8,133 nucleotides of DNA from Planctomycetota bacterium. Lineage in GTDB: Bacteria > Planctomycetota > Phycisphaerae > UBA1845. The translations under genes and the position numbers were made by a program. The notes below the pieces were generated by a model. The model saw only the letters and a program-made list of their open reading frames with translations, was not told the origin of the DNA and searched no databases. This document shows positions 1 to 7,605 of the stretch, in pieces. Location: the NCBI GenBank assembly GCA_022561415.1, contig JADFRH010000091.1, forward strand, positions 1 to 8,133, read 5' to 3'. Within the stretch, counting starts at the first letter, position 1. Each line of letters starts with the position of its first letter.

Positions 1-1
1 G

Positions 2-865
2 ATTCCCGGCGGCGAACGCTATGAGAAATTCGTGCCCTGGATGCTGGCGGTCCTTTTCATCTGCTGCGGAGTCTGGCTTACCCCGCACAACCTGCCTCTC
101 GGGGGACTGGAAAAAAAGTTAGGTCTCATGCCGGCCAAGAACGCCGTCATCCAATTAATGATCATCACCACTTACATCGGCTTCCTCCTCTATCGCAGGG
201 CAAACAAGAAAGAGGTGACGGACTGGAAAGAAAACGGGACGGCAGCCTATGCCGCCACGGGGCTCTCGGTCGCCGCGGCCATCCTTATCGTCCTCCTCTA
301 CGCCTCCTCCCATGACCTTTCCGCCTCCCACCCCGAGTACGGAACATTGGTCGTGGACGAGTTGCGCGTGGGGCCGTTCACAATCAACATGCGCAGTCCG
401 GGCCCGGGCCGGATCGACGAAGAATCGCTTTTCGTCGGTGGCCGGTGGTTTCACTTCCTCATCGTCGATGGGGTGAAGGTTCACTTCCGCATACGGGCAT
501 TCGTTGACCCGATTCGAATTGGGTTTGACGGTCTAGAATACCAGCCGTCAATAAGGGCCGCCATCACGCCGCCTGCTCTCGGTGTACCGGTCAATGTCGA
601 CATCACGGGGGGGTATCAGGTCCGCGATGGGCCTCCAAAGGTGGGTGAGGCCGTCTTTCGTGTAGACGCCATTACTGCCGTACCGTTGGCCGATCGGGCG
701 GACGTCGACGGGGACGGGGACGTGGACCTCGCGGACTACTTCGAGTTCGTGACCTGTTTCACCGGCCCCAACGCTGTGGTTGACTTCCCCGGCCCTGATA
801 ATGTGGTTGGGCTCGGCTGCCATGATGCTGACCTGGACGTCGACGGAGATGTAGACCTGGCGGAC
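2..865 (+). CDS. Partial membrane protein frame ending in dockerin-like loops (truncated at both ends)
   Basis: This open frame enters from the left edge (first codons read [13 protein letters not shown]), so its true start lies outside the window; GTG at 32 is only the first in-window start-like codon. Three hydrophobic segments can be seen: around 32-85 (followed by WLTPHNLP), around 140-199 ([19 protein letters not shown]) and around 242-310 (rich in Ala, Ile and Leu). A soluble segment follows (about 315-690), then two dockerin-type loops. The integral membrane part could belong to a respiratory or other multi-pass complex, but I do not recognise the family. After about 865 the frame stays open only as the antisense of rpoD and the end of dnaG, so the real coding content stops there. 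Three membrane helices joined to a dockerin module is unusual. A second hidden join somewhere in about 480-690 is possible but cannot be placed. Confidence 0.55.
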
Positions 866-2527
866 GCGCTCGCGCGTGACCTTGAAGATCTTGCCGACCT
901 CTTCGAGGGTATAGGTGTAGCCGTCGCCGATGCCGTAGCGCAGCTTGATGATCTCGCGTTCGCGATAGGTCAGCGTCTTGAGCACCTCTTCGATGCGGTC
1001 CTTGAGCATACCGCCGCCGGCCATGTTGACGGGCGAGTCCACCGAGACGTCTTCGATGAAGTCTCCGAAGTAGGAGTCCTCGCTCTCGCCGACCGGGCGG
1101 TCCAGCGAAATCGGGTGGCGCGAAATCTTGAGCACGCGGCGGGCCTCGCTGATCGGCATCTTCGCCTTGCGAGCGATTTCCTCGATGGTCGGTTCGTGGC
1201 CCAGATCTTGCATCAGCGCCTTGGTGATGTTGCGCAGGCGGCTCATGGTCTCGATCATGTGGACCGGAATTCGGATCGTGCGCGCATGATCGGCGATGGC
1301 CCGGGTGATCGCCTGTCGAATCCACCAGGTCGCGTAGGTGCTGAACTTGTAACCGCGCTTGTACTCGTACTTGTCGACGGCCCGCATCAGCCCGGTGTTG
1401 CCCTCCTGAATGATGTCCAGAAAGCTCAGACCGCGGTTGCGGTACTTCTTGGCGATGCTGACCACGAGGCGAAGGTTCCCACCGGACAGCTTTCGCTTCG
1501 AGTCCTCATACTCACCGAAGACGCGCTCGATGGCGGTAAGCCGCTCGCCCAGCGCATCCGGCTTTTCGAAGCAGAGGGATTCGATGCCCGCGAGTTCGTC
1601 CCGCATGGCCCCCAGGTCTTCGTCCGACATCGTCTGCCGTCGCGTCTGGCTGGCGAGCCGGCGGCTCAGGTCGTTCATCTTTTGCAGAAGGCCTTTGAGC
1701 TTCTTCATCAGCGGCTGAATTCGGCTGGTGCGCAGCGAAAGCTCCTCAATCAGGCGCGACATCTTGCGGCGCCGCTCACGCACCTGCACCATCAGTTCAC
1801 GCCGCACCGCCGCCGCGAGCCGCACCGCCCGCAAACGCTCCCAAGCCTCCTCGTTCCTCGCCAACAGCCCGCGTGCCGTGGCGATATTGACCGGAATCCG
1901 GGCGCTGATGCGAGGCTTGGCCGCGTGCTCCGCGGTGGAGACGCGCATGGTGCGATCGAACGGGAGTCTTCCCTCATTGACCCGCTGGAGAATCTCGACC
2001 GCAAGTCCTGCGCAGTAGTCGCTCTCGAGCACTTTCTGCCGAAACGCCATGCGCGTCAGCTCGATCTTCTTGGCGAGCCGAATCTCCTCCGCGCGGGTCA
2101 GCAGTGGAATCTCGCCCATCTGGGTGAGGTACATACGCACGGGGTCGTCGATCCGCTTGACGCCGACCTCGTCGGGTATCCCGGACATGTTGAGGCTCTT
2201 TTTGATATCCTCCGTGAATTCGGTGCCCGCCTCGTCCAGCTTCTTCGTGCCACGCCTGGAGGATCGCCGGCGCCGCTGCCTCTCGTACTTGGCCGCGTCG
2301 GCTTCGTCGAGCGTCTCGATCGTGCTCTCCTCGAGACGCATCATGATGACTTCAAGCTGATTCGGATCGACCGCGTCGTCGGGGAGGATCTCGTTCATCT
2401 GCTCCCAGGTGACATAGCCCCGCTTCTTGCCGATAGCGAGAAGCTCCTCCACGGCGGCCTGGATCGGATCAACAGGTGTTTCTTCCGGAGTTGTCGTGAT
2501 CATACCTACTCGCTGTGCCTCAAACAT
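548..2527 (-). CDS. rpoD: RNA polymerase primary sigma factor RpoD (sigma-70/SigA), C-terminus replaced
   Basis: This is the housekeeping sigma factor that directs RNA polymerase to -35/-10 promoters. Residues ~20-70 resemble region 1.1 ([15 protein letters not shown]). Region 1.2 is ~127-158 ([19 protein letters not shown]), followed by a long Arg/Leu-rich non-conserved region ~160-340. Region 2 is ~347-415, with [32 protein letters not shown] and [13 protein letters not shown]. Region 3 is ~420-498, and region 4 starts at ~510 with [25 protein letters not shown] and TRERVRQ. The protein is normal up to Q557 (base 857). The usual IEAKA...LR-HPSRSRRL ending is missing; 102 unrelated residues, antisense to the dockerin loops, fill the frame to the stop at 548. 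The ATG at 2527 has GGAG about 10 nt upstream; the Met at 2503 is an alternative start. It lies 21 nt after dnaG, so the two are probably cotranscribed. The native gene would be about 580 codons. Confidence 0.93.
   Translation of the reverse strand: MFEAQRVGMITTTPEETPVDPIQAAVEELLAIGKKRGYVTWEQMNEILPDDAVDPNQLEVIMMRLEESTIETLDEADAAKYERQRRRRSSRRGTKKLDEAGTEFTEDIKKSLNMSGIPDEVGVKRIDDPVRMYLTQMGEIPLLTRAEEIRLAKKIELTRMAFRQKVLESDYCAGLAVEILQRVNEGRLPFDRTMRVSTAEHAAKPRISARIPVNIATARGLLARNEEAWERLRAVRLAAAVRRELMVQVRERRRKMSRLIEELSLRTSRIQPLMKKLKGLLQKMNDLSRRLASQTRRQTMSDEDLGAMRDELAGIESLCFEKPDALGERLTAIERVFGEYEDSKRKLSGGNLRLVVSIAKKYRNRGLSFLDIIQEGNTGLMRAVDKYEYKRGYKFSTYATWWIRQAITRAIADHARTIRIPVHMIETMSRLRNITKALMQDLGHEPTIEEIARKAKMPISEARRVLKISRHPISLDRPVGESEDSYFGDFIEDVSVDSPVNMAGGGMLKDRIEEVLKTLTYREREIIKLRYGIGDGYTYTLEEVGKIFKVTRERVRQVYISVDVQVSIMAAEPNHIIRAGEVNHSVGAGETGHELEVVREVHVPVPVDVRPIGQRYGSNGVYTKDGLTHLWRPIADLIPPRDVDIDRYTESRRRDGGPY
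698..865 (+). other. Pair of dockerin-type I / EF-hand-like calcium-binding loops
   Basis: Two 12-residue loops match the dockerin/EF-hand spacing [12 protein letters not shown]. The first begins near 701 ([12 protein letters not shown]) and is followed by [12 protein letters not shown]. The second covers about 830-865 ([12 protein letters not shown]) and is preceded by GCHDAD. The paired arrangement with CFTGPN between the loops is typical of the C-terminal tails of large secreted planctomycete proteins. In such proteins the second loop is followed by another FxxFxxCF helix. Here the module is cut off right after the twelfth residue of loop 2, where the sequence becomes the antisense of rpoD. 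The loops probably bind calcium and support attachment or folding outside the cytoplasm; this role is inferred from the family. Confidence 0.75.
857..865. other. Chimeric join between rpoD region 4.2 and a dockerin loop
   Basis: CTGGCGGAC reads as the last native codons of rpoD on the minus strand (VRQ) and as LAD, the end of a dockerin loop, on the plus strand. To the right the minus strand is clean rpoD; to the left the plus strand is a clean dockerin module. Base 856 is C, where the near-invariant Ile after Gln in rpoD would need T, so rpoD identity ends exactly at 857. The right limit of shared sequence cannot be known from the window. Confidence 0.8.
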
Positions 2528-2548
2528 TTTCTTGCTACTCCGCAGCGA

Positions 2549-4375
2549 CTACGTCTCGCTACGGTTTCGGATCAGCCGGCGCGGCGCGAAGCTGCGGTGC
2601 TCCGATGCGCCCCGCCCCACGGCCGCCATGAGTTCATTCGGCGGACGATCGTCCGCGGGTACCCGTACACATTGTTCGCGGTCATGCTCGGTCTTTTCGT
2701 CCTCGATCGCGCGGCGAATGCGCCGCACGGCGGCATCGAACCAGCGCGGATAGTCGACCAGGACCGCACCGCGGCCGGCGAGTTCCGCGACACGCTCGGC
2801 ATCCTCCTGCGCTTCACATTGGACTGATACATCAACCGGACGAAATGCTCCTCGCTCCTTCCAAAGAGTGCGGACCATCGATCCGATACGTCGATCTCGC
2901 GAATCCGCGATGCGTTCCATGTCCGGAATCGCCTCGGAATTCGTCAGCAGGTTGGGATCATTGAGTACGACTTCGAGCAAACGTGTCCAAGCCGCCTGTT
3001 CGCCGCTGGGCAGTTCGCTTGGTCGTGATTCCTTCCCTTCCTCCCCGGGTCGAGTCGCCCGGCCACGCCCGCTTGGACGCTGGCGCGACATCAACCGCTC
3101 GACATCGCTGCGACCCATCTGCAACAGATGAGCCACCTGCAAGACCATCTGACCGCGACGAATGGCATCGACCGCGGTGGCGTCGGCCGCCTCGGCGACG
3201 ACACGCAAAAAGTCGAGTACGGCGTCTCGCTGTTGCAACTCGGAACCGCTGGTTTGAAACCGCTCACGGGTCCTAAGCCACTTGAATTCTAGCGCGTCCA
3301 CGGCCCCGTTCAATACGTCCGAAAACGCTTCCCTCCCGTGGTCCGCGAGGAAATCGCTCGGGTCTTTCCCCTCCGGGATCCGGGCCAAGCGGACCCGCAC
3401 ATAACGTGGCAAAGCCACGCGAATCGCCCGTTCCGCAGCGGCTTCGCCGGCCTTATCGGAATCGAACAGCAGGATGATTTCTTCCGTATAGCGGCGCAGC
3501 AGGTCGACCTGCGACTCGGTCATGGCCGTGCCGAGCGTGGCGACGACCTCGCAGAAGCCCGCCTGGTGCGCGGCGAGGCAATCCATGTATCCCTCGACCA
3601 CCACGGCGCGCCCGCGCTCGTGAATCGAGTCCCTCGCCAGCTCAATGCCGAAGAGCCCGCGTCCCTTATCAAACAGGGCCGTCTGCCGCGTGTTGAGGTA
3701 CTTGGCACGATCGTCGACCAGCGTCCGCCCACCGAACCCGACGACGCGATTCGTCGCATCGCGGATCGGAAACATCAACCGGTTACGAAACGTTTCGTAG
3801 GCGTCACCACGATCGCTGGGTCGAATCAAGTCGGCCGCAGTCAGCAGCGCCTCGTCAAAGCCGGCGCCGACCGCGGCACGTCTCAGGCTTTCCGGACCGT
3901 CGCAAGCCAGCCCCAGACCGAACCGCTCGGACGCCTCGTTCGAGACCGCGCGGCGCTCGAGATATTGCTGCGCCGACCGGCCATGAACGGGGTCGAGAAG
4001 CCGGGCACGAAAGAACCGCTGCGCCCAGGCATTGACTTTCGCCAACTCGACGCGCCGGTGCCCGCCCGACGATTCACGCCGGAACCCGTCAAACTCGACG
4101 CCGGCACGATCCGCCAGCATCTGCATCGCTTCGGTGAAGTCGACGTTCTCGCGGTACTGGACGAACGAGAACACGTCACCGCCCTTGCCGCAGCCGAAGC
4201 ACTTGAACGATCCGCGCTCCTCAGAGACGGTGAACGACGGCGTCTTTTCCGCATGAAACGGGCACAACCCGACCCATCGCCGCCCGCTCCGCTTCAGCGT
4301 GACGTGCTCGGAGACTAGGCTGACGATGTCAACCCGGTCCAAAACGCTCCGTTTGAGATCTTCGAAACTTCCCAA
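2549..4375 (-). CDS. dnaG: DNA primase DnaG
   Basis: Synthesises RNA primers for Okazaki fragments and replication start, working with the replicative helicase. The zinc-binding domain is complete: C38-x2-H41-x17-C59-x2-C62 within CPFHAEKTPSF and CFGCGKGGD. The polymerase core follows (RNRLMFPI at ~197-204; YLNTRQTALFDKGRGLFG at ~225-242). The TOPRIM metal site has E260 in VVEGYMD and D304/D306 in FDSDKAG, followed by EGKDPSDF. The C-terminal ~150 residues are divergent and should bind the helicase. A length of 608 aa is normal. The start is TTG: an in-frame TAG lies only two codons upstream (4382-4384), and MGSFEDLKRSVLDRVDIV aligns with usual DnaG N-termini. No good Shine-Dalgarno is visible, which fits a protein made in small amounts. 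It has its own strong-looking promoter at 4516-4544 and is followed by rpoD after 21 nt, the conserved macromolecular-synthesis order. Confidence 0.96.
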   Translation of the reverse strand: MGSFEDLKRSVLDRVDIVSLVSEHVTLKRSGRRWVGLCPFHAEKTPSFTVSEERGSFKCFGCGKGGDVFSFVQYRENVDFTEAMQMLADRAGVEFDGFRRESSGGHRRVELAKVNAWAQRFFRARLLDPVHGRSAQQYLERRAVSNEASERFGLGLACDGPESLRRAAVGAGFDEALLTAADLIRPSDRGDAYETFRNRLMFPIRDATNRVVGFGGRTLVDDRAKYLNTRQTALFDKGRGLFGIELARDSIHERGRAVVVEGYMDCLAAHQAGFCEVVATLGTAMTESQVDLLRRYTEEIILLFDSDKAGEAAAERAIRVALPRYVRVRLARIPEGKDPSDFLADHGREAFSDVLNGAVDALEFKWLRTRERFQTSGSELQQRDAVLDFLRVVAEAADATAVDAIRRGQMVLQVAHLLQMGRSDVERLMSRQRPSGRGRATRPGEEGKESRPSELPSGEQAAWTRLLEVVLNDPNLLTNSEAIPDMERIADSRDRRIGSMVRTLWKERGAFRPVDVSVQCEAQEDAERVAELAGRGAVLVDYPRWFDAAVRRIRRAIEDEKTEHDREQCVRVPADDRPPNELMAAVGRGASEHRSFAPRRLIRNRSET

Positions 4376-4490
4376 CGAGGGCTACCAACGCCTGCGTGGC
4401 GACACCGAGACCCATCAGACTCCCAGGCGAGCCGCTCAGGAGACCATGAGCACAAGAGATCACCACTGAATAAAGTGAACCAGGGGTTTA

Positions 4491-4505
4491 GGGAGGTTGC
4501 CTCCC
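4491..4505 (-). repeat. Hairpin at the 5' end of the dnaG leader
   Basis: GGGAGG (4491-4496) and CCTCCC (4500-4505) form a perfect 6-bp GC-rich stem with a 3-nt loop. It starts about 4 nt inside the predicted transcript from the 4516-4544 promoter. A stem this close to the 5' end could protect the mRNA from 5' decay or affect early elongation. No U-run follows, so it is not a standard terminator. Confidence 0.5.
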
Positions 4506-4515
4506 AACTGTGGTA

Positions 4516-4544
4516 AGTATACACGATCCTTCTCGGACCGTCAA
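4516..4544 (-). promoter_or_regulatory. Sigma-70-type promoter for dnaG-rpoD
   Basis: On the minus strand, TTGACG (4544-4539) and TATACT (4521-4516) are separated by exactly 17 nt, matching five of six bases at each consensus hexamer. Transcription should begin near 4509, giving a leader of about 135 nt before the TTG of dnaG. The elements were read directly; the start point is inferred. Since rpoD lies downstream, the sigma factor probably drives its own synthesis from here. Confidence 0.75.
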
Positions 4545-4552
4545 ATAATTGC

Positions 4553-4596
4553 TGCAGGAAAACTAGGGATATGGGTGCCGGCGGGCCTTTCCTGCA
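4553..4596. repeat. 9-bp inverted repeat between the coiled-coil gene and the dnaG promoter
   Basis: TGCAGGAAA at 4553-4561 is the exact reverse complement of TTTCCTGCA at 4588-4596, with a 26-nt spacer. It lies 7 nt downstream of the stop of the 468-aa gene and 8 nt upstream of the dnaG -35 box. It could be a weak transcription stop (no U-run seen), an operator, or chance. The arms do not extend further. Confidence 0.4.
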
Positions 4597-4602
4597 CCAA
4601 TC

Positions 4603-6009
4603 TCAGCGGCCGGTGAGCCGCCCGGTATAACCCAAGTAGCTGAGGAACACGCGCTCTGAAAGCACGGGAACCGATAACAACTGAGCCCGTTTCAGCGTTT
4701 CCTCGAACCGATCCCTGGCGGCCTGCCGTTGCCTGGCCCGCGACGCCTGTTCGGATGTCTGATCCGCATTCTTTCGAGGCGCCCGTGGTGGGGCGCCGGC
4801 CACGACGAAATCGGTCAGGCCGGTCAGTTCGGTCAGCGCCTGACCGCCCCAGTGGGTGATCAGGGCCTTGATCGTTGCGGCGCCGTCCGTGTCAATCACG
4901 CCATTGCGATCGAGATCAAACTTCCCCAGCACGACGAAGCTGACGGTTCGATCCGAATCATAGACCGGGTTGGCAATCAGGTCGCCCTCGCCGATGATCT
5001 CCCCCGGGCGGAGGCGCACGACCTCACACTCGGCCGAACCCGTAAAGATCGTGACGATTCTGATCCGTGCCTTGGACCGACCGTCCCTCGGAATCCCGCT
5101 CTCCGCGGAGTAAACCGCAAACTCCAGATCCAAGACCAGGCGGTCATTTCTTCCGAGATTGATGTAGACCACGTCGTCGCCGGGTACGGCCTTGAGGATC
5201 AATCCGTCCTCTTTCCGAGCGTTTATCAGGTCTCCCGGTCCGGGCAGATAGTTGCTGACCATCTTCTGAAGGTTGTCGATCCGGCTCGCCCGAACGACCA
5301 ACTCCTGCCGTAGCTCACCGCTCTGCCGGCGTTCATTCGTGAGGTCGGCCTCGCTCCGCTGCCTCCTGCCGTCGAACTCTTTCTTGATCTGCGCGATTCG
5401 GGCCTCCCCGTCTTCGCGGAACTTGGTTCGATCGGCCTCGATCTCCTTGAACTGATCCGTCATCTCCTTGGACCGCTTGTCAAGGAGGTCCTTTTGTTGT
5501 GACTGGTCCTGGGCGAGTCGCTGAATCTCTTGGTCGAGTTCGGCGAGGCGCCGCTCAGTGTCCCGCCACAACCCGACCTGCCCCTCGAACTCCTTGTAGA
5601 GAACGCTCAGGGCTTCGTGATACGAGGTGCCGGAAAAACGCTCCGGGCGTGGGACCACGCCGCCGGCTTGAATGGTCTGGAGGAGCTGCTCCAGCTTGGC
5701 CCGAACCGAAGGCGGATCGTCGTCCGGATTCCCGGTCGCGAGCTCGGCCGTTTGAGCTCGCGCTCCTTCTATCAACCCAACCACCGTCGGACCGCGCGCC
5801 TGCCCGCGCTTGGCCAATTCGATGGAGCCCTTTTCGGCTGACGAAATGACCTTCGCGTACGCCTCCCTGCTTCGATCGACCTCTTCCTGAAGTTCGGCCT
5901 GTCCGGTGTAAAGAATGACGAGAAAGACGGTCGACGTCAGCCAGAGCCCGACGAACAGGATCATCCACACGGTGACGGCGTTGAGACGTTGAAGCTGCGG
6001 TTTGGCCAT
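4603..6009 (-). CDS. Membrane-anchored coiled-coil protein with MreC/FlgT-like beta domain and BRCT-like domain
   Basis: A 468-aa protein with no firm family name. A short basic N-terminus (K3, R8) is followed by one membrane helix at ~12-34, so the remainder should lie outside the cytoplasm by the positive-inside rule. Residues ~140-255 are a charged coiled coil (many E, K, R and Q with heptad Leu). Residues ~265-350 (VVYINLGRNDRLVLDLEFAVY ... EGDLIANPVYD) resemble the beta-rich C-terminal domains of FlgT/MreC-like envelope proteins. Residues ~357-408 read like a BRCT fold (FVVLGK ... ALITHWGGQALTEL ... TDFVVAGAPP), interrupted by an EF-hand-like loop DLDRNGVIDTDG at 365-376 that lacks the acid at position 12. 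A charged helix ends the protein. The ATG at 6009 lacks a clear Shine-Dalgarno and directly follows the 7-nt repeat. A structural or tethering role in the cell envelope is inferred. It sits about 230 nt upstream of dnaG but has a separate promoter. Confidence 0.8.
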   Translation of the reverse strand: MAKPQLQRLNAVTVWMILFVGLWLTSTVFLVILYTGQAELQEEVDRSREAYAKVISSAEKGSIELAKRGQARGPTVVGLIEGARAQTAELATGNPDDDPPSVRAKLEQLLQTIQAGGVVPRPERFSGTSYHEALSVLYKEFEGQVGLWRDTERRLAELDQEIQRLAQDQSQQKDLLDKRSKEMTDQFKEIEADRTKFREDGEARIAQIKKEFDGRRQRSEADLTNERRQSGELRQELVVRASRIDNLQKMVSNYLPGPGDLINARKEDGLILKAVPGDDVVYINLGRNDRLVLDLEFAVYSAESGIPRDGRSKARIRIVTIFTGSAECEVVRLRPGEIIGEGDLIANPVYDSDRTVSFVVLGKFDLDRNGVIDTDGAATIKALITHWGGQALTELTGLTDFVVAGAPPRAPRKNADQTSEQASRARQRQAARDRFEETLKRAQLLSVPVLSERVFLSYLGYTGRLTGR

Positions 6010-6014
6010 GGTTG

Positions 6015-6049
6015 TCAGTAATCAGGGGTCAGCGGTCAGCGATCAGCCG
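6015..6049. repeat. Five-unit 7-nt-period repeat (TCAGNNN) abutting a start codon
   Basis: TCAG occurs at 6015, 6022, 6029, 6036 and 6043, each exactly 7 nt apart, with variable triplets TAA, GGG, CGG, CGA and CCG. On the coding (minus) strand this reads as NNNCTGA repeated five times, ending 5 nt before the ATG at 6009. Because 7 is not a multiple of 3, the TGA falls in all three frames in turn, so no upstream reading frame can run into the gene. Similar TCAGCGGTCAGCGATCAG tracts occur between genes in some planctomycete genomes as far as I recall; this could not be checked here. Confidence 0.75.
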
Positions 6050-6069
6050 TTTCGACGTTTCGCCACGGG

Positions 6070-6098
6070 ATTCTTGCGCCCCTACGACAACATGTCAA
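6070..6098 (-). promoter_or_regulatory. Sigma-70-type promoter for the coiled-coil/BRCT-like gene
   Basis: On the minus strand, a perfect TTGACA (6098-6093) is followed 17 nt later by AAGAAT (6075-6070), which matches four of six -10 bases. The start would be near 6063, with a leader of about 53 nt that contains the heptanucleotide repeat and ends at the ATG at 6009. It lies in the 147-nt gap after the secreted protein gene. Confidence 0.55.
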
Positions 6099-6156
6099 GA
6101 AACCGGGGCCATGCCGAGGTCACCGTGTGTCGCTTGGTACCCTTCACCCGCGTGCG

Positions 6157-7605
6157 TCAAGGGCAGGGATGCGGCGGCGGCGCGAAGGGGTAGCCCAGCC
6201 CGACGAACCCTTGAATCGCCGCAAGGGCGTCGTCGATATTGATCAGCCGGTCGGGAAGCGCCGGTTTCAGGTCCGCTCGGGCCTTGATCGGGGCTCCGGG
6301 GGCGGCGACGAACTTGCTGAGTATGGCAAGCACATCGGGAATATCCACGCTGCCGTCCGGCGGACCGTATGGGAGTTCCGCATAGCTTCGGGAGATATCA
6401 CCCCAGCGGCTGGTCGCCACCACCAGATCGGCCGAAAAACGCTCTTCGGAATCCGTGGGACAGAGATCGCCGATCGCCTGAAGTGCGTAGACCGCACCGG
6501 GAACGATCAGCGGATGCGTTACGTGGATCACGCCCAACCGGCTCCAGTCCTTGAAACGCGGAGTACATTGCAGGGTGGCGGCCTGAAACGTCTCGGCGCC
6601 GGGAGCCTGAAACGGAAAGAGGTTCCCCGGGCTCTCGCTTAACAGGGCCGGGTTTCCCACCCACATCGTTTCGCCCTCGAACGCCTCGAATCCGGCCGGC
6701 ATGTTCAGGAACTTCAGACGATAGGCCACCCGCCGATCCGTGTTGACGTCCAGAAACGACACGTATCGGTTCTTCGTTCCGCTGCCGGCATCCGTAAGGA
6801 ACGGGTCCGGTTCCGGCGGAAGCGACGTGCGACACCCCGGACACAAGAGCTCCAACGTATAGACGCCGCGATCGCTCGGGGTAAACACCGACATCTGAAC
6901 GAAATAGGACTCGCCCGGCGTCAGGTTCTCGACGGCCAGATCGGAGAGAAAACCCTTGAGCCCGCAATCGTCCTCGGAGCAGCCGAGCTCGGTCAGCGCC
7001 GTGCATTCGCCGTCATAGACCGCCAGGGCCGAGTCCTGCCCGACGCTGCCGCATGTCGACAGTCGGGCCGTCGTGTCGGTCGCAATGAACTTGAACCAAA
7101 CGGTCCCATCATACGGCACGGCGAACCCGCAACTGAACGGCGGCTGCGCCGGGTTCGAGATACTGCGATTGTCGAGGGTCACGGAACGGTTGCACGCCAA
7201 GTCAGCGGCACTGTCGCAGGAGGTTCGAAGGACCGGGCACGGGAAGTCGTTGCAGTCTTCATCGGCATGGATCGTCGCGCCGAGCGCGGCACACGCGGCG
7301 TAATCCAGGTTTCCGAGACAGATGCCGCCGCTGCTACAGCATGCGCCAACGGTGTCGAAGTTCGCGATGCTTGACCACCAGGTGCCCCAACGCTGGTCGT
7401 TTTCATTCGGACCGACCGCATCTCCCGCGTATTCCTGTATCGTCCAAAACGTCGCGTCGTCGACCGGATCAACTTCGGTCGAGCTGTAATCACCCCACCG
7501 AACCCGCCCGGTATTGAAGTCCTTCTCGTAGATCTTGATCTCGTCGTCGACGCGCGTGTTATACGGAATGTCGATCTTGACGGTGCGGTCGCGAAACGCC
7601 TCCAT
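6157..7605 (-). CDS. Secreted cysteine-rich planctomycete protein, C-terminal part, with dockerin-like tail
   Basis: The native part begins near residue 31 ([24 protein letters not shown]), after about 30 residues of PrkA-like sequence. A Cys-rich motif follows at 87-123 ([12 protein letters not shown] ... CNDFPCP), then a PPC-like beta domain at ~128-258 ([33 protein letters not shown]), a domain at ~265-385 ([32 protein letters not shown]), and an EF-hand/dockerin-like pair at ~400-475 ([26 protein letters not shown]) ending [12 protein letters not shown]. This domain order is typical of large exported planctomycete proteins, so it is probably an extracellular or surface protein; its substrate is unknown. 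The Met at 7605 is not a believable native start: the frame continues upstream through PrkA-like codons, and no signal peptide is present. The true N-terminus, with its signal peptide, must be elsewhere in the genome. The stop TGA is at 6159-6157. Confidence 0.8.
   Translation of the reverse strand: MEAFRDRTVKIDIPYNTRVDDEIKIYEKDFNTGRVRWGDYSSTEVDPVDDATFWTIQEYAGDAVGPNENDQRWGTWWSSIANFDTVGACCSSGGICLGNLDYAACAALGATIHADEDCNDFPCPVLRTSCDSAADLACNRSVTLDNRSISNPAQPPFSCGFAVPYDGTVWFKFIATDTTARLSTCGSVGQDSALAVYDGECTALTELGCSEDDCGLKGFLSDLAVENLTPGESYFVQMSVFTPSDRGVYTLELLCPGCRTSLPPEPDPFLTDAGSGTKNRYVSFLDVNTDRRVAYRLKFLNMPAGFEAFEGETMWVGNPALLSESPGNLFPFQAPGAETFQAATLQCTPRFKDWSRLGVIHVTHPLIVPGAVYALQAIGDLCPTDSEERFSADLVVATSRWGDISRSYAELPYGPPDGSVDIPDVLAILSKFVAAPGAPIKARADLKPALPDRLINIDDALAAIQGFVGLGYPFAPPPHPCP

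Noticed and set aside
866..2827. Plus-strand open frame continuing from the left-edge gene through the whole of rpoD and the end of dnaG (931 codons from 32)
   Set aside because: Beyond 865 it is the antisense of conserved rpoD and dnaG codons; its translation is low in aromatic residues, rich in His/Leu/Arg/Ala, and matches nothing. GC-rich genes commonly leave such open shadows.
3338..4318. 326-codon plus-strand frame opposite dnaG
   Set aside because: Antisense of the primase zinc and TOPRIM domains, which are unmistakable on the other strand; no ribosome-binding site or recognisable domain.
4434..4451. GCTCA...TGAGC inverted repeat in the dnaG leader
   Set aside because: Only five pairs with an 8-nt loop and no U-run; too weak to call a terminator or riboswitch.
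4315..4524. 69-codon minus-strand frame in the dnaG leader, possible leader peptide or rpsU
   Set aside because: It overlaps the dnaG start out of frame, has no S21 features (basic, short, helical), and lacks a good ribosome-binding site. Its first codons overlap the predicted -10 box, so it would start before the transcript.
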